Notes under the pieces: generated by a model | Databases searched by the model: none | The model's input: only the letters and a program-made list of their open reading frames with translations | Told to the model about the DNA's origin: nothing | From: Vagococcus fessus | GTDB taxonomy: Bacteria > Bacillota > Bacilli > Lactobacillales > Vagococcaceae | Direction of reading: 5' to 3' | DNA: 64,000 nucleotides | Assembly (NCBI RefSeq): GCF_003987565.1 | Contig: NZ_NGJY01000001.1 | Span: forward strand, 310,001 to 374,000 | Part shown: positions 62,104 through 64,000 of the stretch, one piece after another | Position numbering within the stretch: position 1 is the first letter of the stretch | How the letters are laid out: every line of letters begins with the position of its first letter | Made by a program: the position numbers and the translations under genes

Positions 62104-62137
62104 AAAAGGGTATATTTAAAAGTTAAATATACCCTTT
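62104..62137 (-). terminator. intra-operon hairpin between eutM and pduL
   Basis: On the minus strand AAAGGGTATATTTAA pairs with TTAAATATACCCTTTT around a short loop and is followed by CT. It is a likely partial terminator that gives more shell protein than downstream products. The loop lacks the A/G pattern expected of an ANTAR (EutV) target. Confidence 0.65.
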
Positions 62138-62173
62138 CATGTCAACTTTTTAATAAGCTGATGTATTTAGAAA

Positions 62174-62455
62174 TTAACCTTGTACTTTTGGTAAGATTTC
62201 GTCAACTTCTGAATGTGGACGAGGGATAACGTGTACTGATAATAATTCTCCAACACGTTCTGCAGCTGCAGCACCAGCATCAGTAGCAGCTTTAACTGCA
62301 CCAACATCACCACGTACCATAACAGTTACTAATCCGCCACCTACTTGTTCTTTACCGATAAGTGTTACGTTTGCTGCTTTAACCATAGCGTCTGCTGCTT
62401 CAATTGCTCCTACTAACCCTTTAGTTTCGATCATTCCTAATGCATTTGCGTTCAT
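62174..62455 (-). CDS. eutM: microcompartment shell protein EutM
   Basis: A 93-residue single-BMC-domain protein that forms the hexagonal facets of the microcompartment. The start [29 protein letters not shown], the pore-loop region and [36 protein letters not shown] are the classic BMC sequence. AGGAGG precedes the ATG. It lies between eutE and pduL, 62 bases after eutE. A gene preceding eutE lies beyond the window. Confidence 0.97.
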   Translation of the reverse strand: MNANALGMIETKGLVGAIEAADAMVKAANVTLIGKEQVGGGLVTVMVRGDVGAVKAATDAGAAAAERVGELLSVHVIPRPHSEVDEILPKVQG

Positions 62456-62516
62456 AATAAAATTCCTCCTAATAGTATATGTTTTTTTTATATTATAAAT
62501 AGATTATAACCAATTA

Positions 62517-63998
62517 TTATAGTTTTGCTAAAATAGCATCAACTATTGTGTTAATTAAAGCTTCTTCTGGTTTAGCTGATGTACTAGTTGAAACTGTTGT
62601 TTTACCTTCAACTAAGTAAGCATCTTCTCCACGAAGTTCTTCTAATTCGCGTACACCATAAGCCACACGACGAATATTGAATAAGTTTTCTGGTCCAATG
62701 TTATCTGATGTTGAGCTTCCACCAACAGCACCACAACCTAATGTTAAGGCTGGCATCATATTAGTAGCAGCACCAATACCACCTAGTGCTCCAGGAGCAT
62801 TAACTAGTAAACGAGAAACTGGTTTTCTTAAACCAAATTCACGGACAACATTTTCATCTTCAGTATGCAAGCATAAAGTATGACCTGCACCTTCATGATT
62901 TAAAATATCAATGCTTAATTCACATGCTTCTTCCCAATTCTTAGTCGTATAGAACGCCAAGATTGGTGCTAATTTTTCGCGAGAATACGGTACTTTATCG
63001 CCAACACGAGTTTCTTCAGCAATTAAGACACGAGTTCCTACTGGTACAGAAAGACCAGTTAATGTTGCGATATCTTGAACAGATTTACCTACGATTTGTG
63101 GGTTCATTGTTCCGTTAGCACGCATAATGAATTTTTCTAATTTAGCAGCTTCTTCAATTGATAAGAAGTAAGCACCATTCTTTTTAAATTCAGCAACAAC
63201 CGCAGCTTTGCTCACTTCTTCAACAACAACTGATTGTTCAGAGGCACAAATTGTACCATTATCAAATGTTTTTGAATCCATAATGCGTTTAACAGCCATA
63301 GGGATGTTTGCAGATTTTTCGATAAACGCAGGGCCATTACCTGGTCCTACACCGATTGCTGGCGTACCAGATGAATAAGCAGCTTTAACCATTGCTGATC
63401 CACCAGTTGCTAAAATTAAGTTTGTTAAATCATTCTTCATTAATTCAGATGTACCTTGAATAGTTGGAACTGTCATACAGCTAATAGCTCCAGCAGGACA
63501 GCCAGCTGCAACAGCAGCGTTACGAATGATTTCGATTGTTTCTAAGATTGCTTTTAAAGCATTCGGATGTGGTGAGAAAACGATACTGTTTCCGGCTTTA
63601 ATTGAAATTAAAGCTTTATAAATCACTGTAGATGTTGGATTTGTTGATGGAATTAATCCTGCAACAACACCAACTGGTACAGCTACATCAGTAACACGAC
63701 GAACTTTATCTTCGTTGATAATACCAACTGATTTAATATCTTTAATATTTTCCCAAACTACTTTAGATGCGAAAGAATTTTTAACTACTTTATCTTCCCA
63801 AATACCAAAGCCAGTTTCTTCACGAGCCATTTTTGCTAATTTCACACGCTCATTATAAGCAGCATCTGCAATAGCTTTACAAATTGTATCAATTTTTTCT
63901 TGTGAAAAAGTTGATAATTCTTTTTGAGCTGCAGTAGCTTCTCTTAATAGGTTTCTTACTTCTTGAACTGATAATAGATCTTTATCTTGTAAATTCAC
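62517..63998 (-). CDS. eutE: CoA-acylating acetaldehyde dehydrogenase EutE
   Basis: It oxidises the acetaldehyde released from ethanolamine to acetyl-CoA inside the microcompartment. The 493-residue protein has the catalytic Cys in KTFDNGTICASEQSV, GLIPSTNPTSTVIYKALISIK, ILATGGSAMVKAAYSSGTPAIGVGPGN and LTLGCGAVGGSS. The roughly 45-residue C-terminal tail, absent from its paralogue at 31780, ends in EEALINTIVDAILAKL, which looks like an encapsulation peptide. The start is a GTG at 63998; the preceding codon is cut by the window edge and may be ATG, so the N-terminus may be one or more codons longer. Confidence 0.94.
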   Translation of the reverse strand: MNLQDKDLLSVQEVRNLLREATAAQKELSTFSQEKIDTICKAIADAAYNERVKLAKMAREETGFGIWEDKVVKNSFASKVVWENIKDIKSVGIINEDKVRRVTDVAVPVGVVAGLIPSTNPTSTVIYKALISIKAGNSIVFSPHPNALKAILETIEIIRNAAVAAGCPAGAISCMTVPTIQGTSELMKNDLTNLILATGGSAMVKAAYSSGTPAIGVGPGNGPAFIEKSANIPMAVKRIMDSKTFDNGTICASEQSVVVEEVSKAAVVAEFKKNGAYFLSIEEAAKLEKFIMRANGTMNPQIVGKSVQDIATLTGLSVPVGTRVLIAEETRVGDKVPYSREKLAPILAFYTTKNWEEACELSIDILNHEGAGHTLCLHTEDENVVREFGLRKPVSRLLVNAPGALGGIGAATNMMPALTLGCGAVGGSSTSDNIGPENLFNIRRVAYGVRELEELRGEDAYLVEGKTTVSTSTSAKPEEALINTIVDAILAKL

Positions 63999-64000
63999 CA

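Noticed and set aside
62074-62173. EutV (ANTAR) dual-hairpin antiterminator
   Set aside because: Only one strong hairpin, and its loop lacks the A and G positions expected of ANTAR targets; such sites should lie further upstream in the eut operon, outside the window.

Overview
The window comes from a low-GC Gram-positive bacterium, most likely a member of the Lactobacillales close to Enterococcus or Vagococcus. This rests on the T-box leader, strong AGGAGG ribosome binding sites, the pfl, ppaC, parE/parC and eut genes, and an EF2568-type cysteine desulfurase beside selD. The genus is an inference. I see no phage, transposase or CRISPR array.

Bases 1-5,700: the end of an acc operon (accA, biotin ligase, bioY), an Eis-like acetyltransferase, a collagen-like membrane protein, and a T-box-controlled prolyl-tRNA synthetase of the short archaeal/eukaryotic type. 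Bases 6,000-23,300 form the most distinctive region, a selenium and proline-fermentation block. It holds selC (tRNA-Sec, minus strand), then prdC, prdA, a small prd protein, prdB, prdD, prdE, prdF (proline racemase) and a TSUP permease. These are followed by selD, yedF, a DUF3343 gene, selB, a cysteine desulfurase and, after four unrelated genes, selA. prdC and prdB each carry an in-frame TGA followed by a candidate bacterial SECIS hairpin, so both are selenoproteins. The cell can therefore racemise L-proline, reduce D-proline to 5-aminovalerate and make the selenocysteine this needs. That is unusual for a lactic-acid-type organism.

Bases 23,400-34,500 hold accessory and envelope genes: a MORN protein with an OatA-like acyltransferase, a sigma/anti-sigma pair, a paired SMR efflux pump, a GNAT enzyme, an ATPase, and an AraC-type regulator divergent from a CoA-acylating aldehyde dehydrogenase. 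Bases 34,700-40,250 are a visibly AT-rich island on the minus strand: a bacteriocin-immunity-like gene, a three-permease ABC-2 exporter with one ATPase, a small secreted DUF2712-like protein, a decayed second copy of that protein, and another exported protein. It looks like a secreted-peptide or peptide-resistance system and is the least explained part of the window.

Bases 40,390-58,000 are mostly core genes: a CorC-family protein, an acyltransferase, RluF, PpaC, a LysR regulator, a repeat-rich secreted protein, PflA/PflB, ParC/ParE and an SDR protein. Bases 58,100-64,000 are the 3' end of an ethanolamine-utilisation microcompartment operon read on the minus strand: eutE, eutM, pduL, a eut-specific protein, eutN, eutH, eutQ, eutJ. 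Several of its products carry short amphipathic end helices that look like cargo-targeting peptides.
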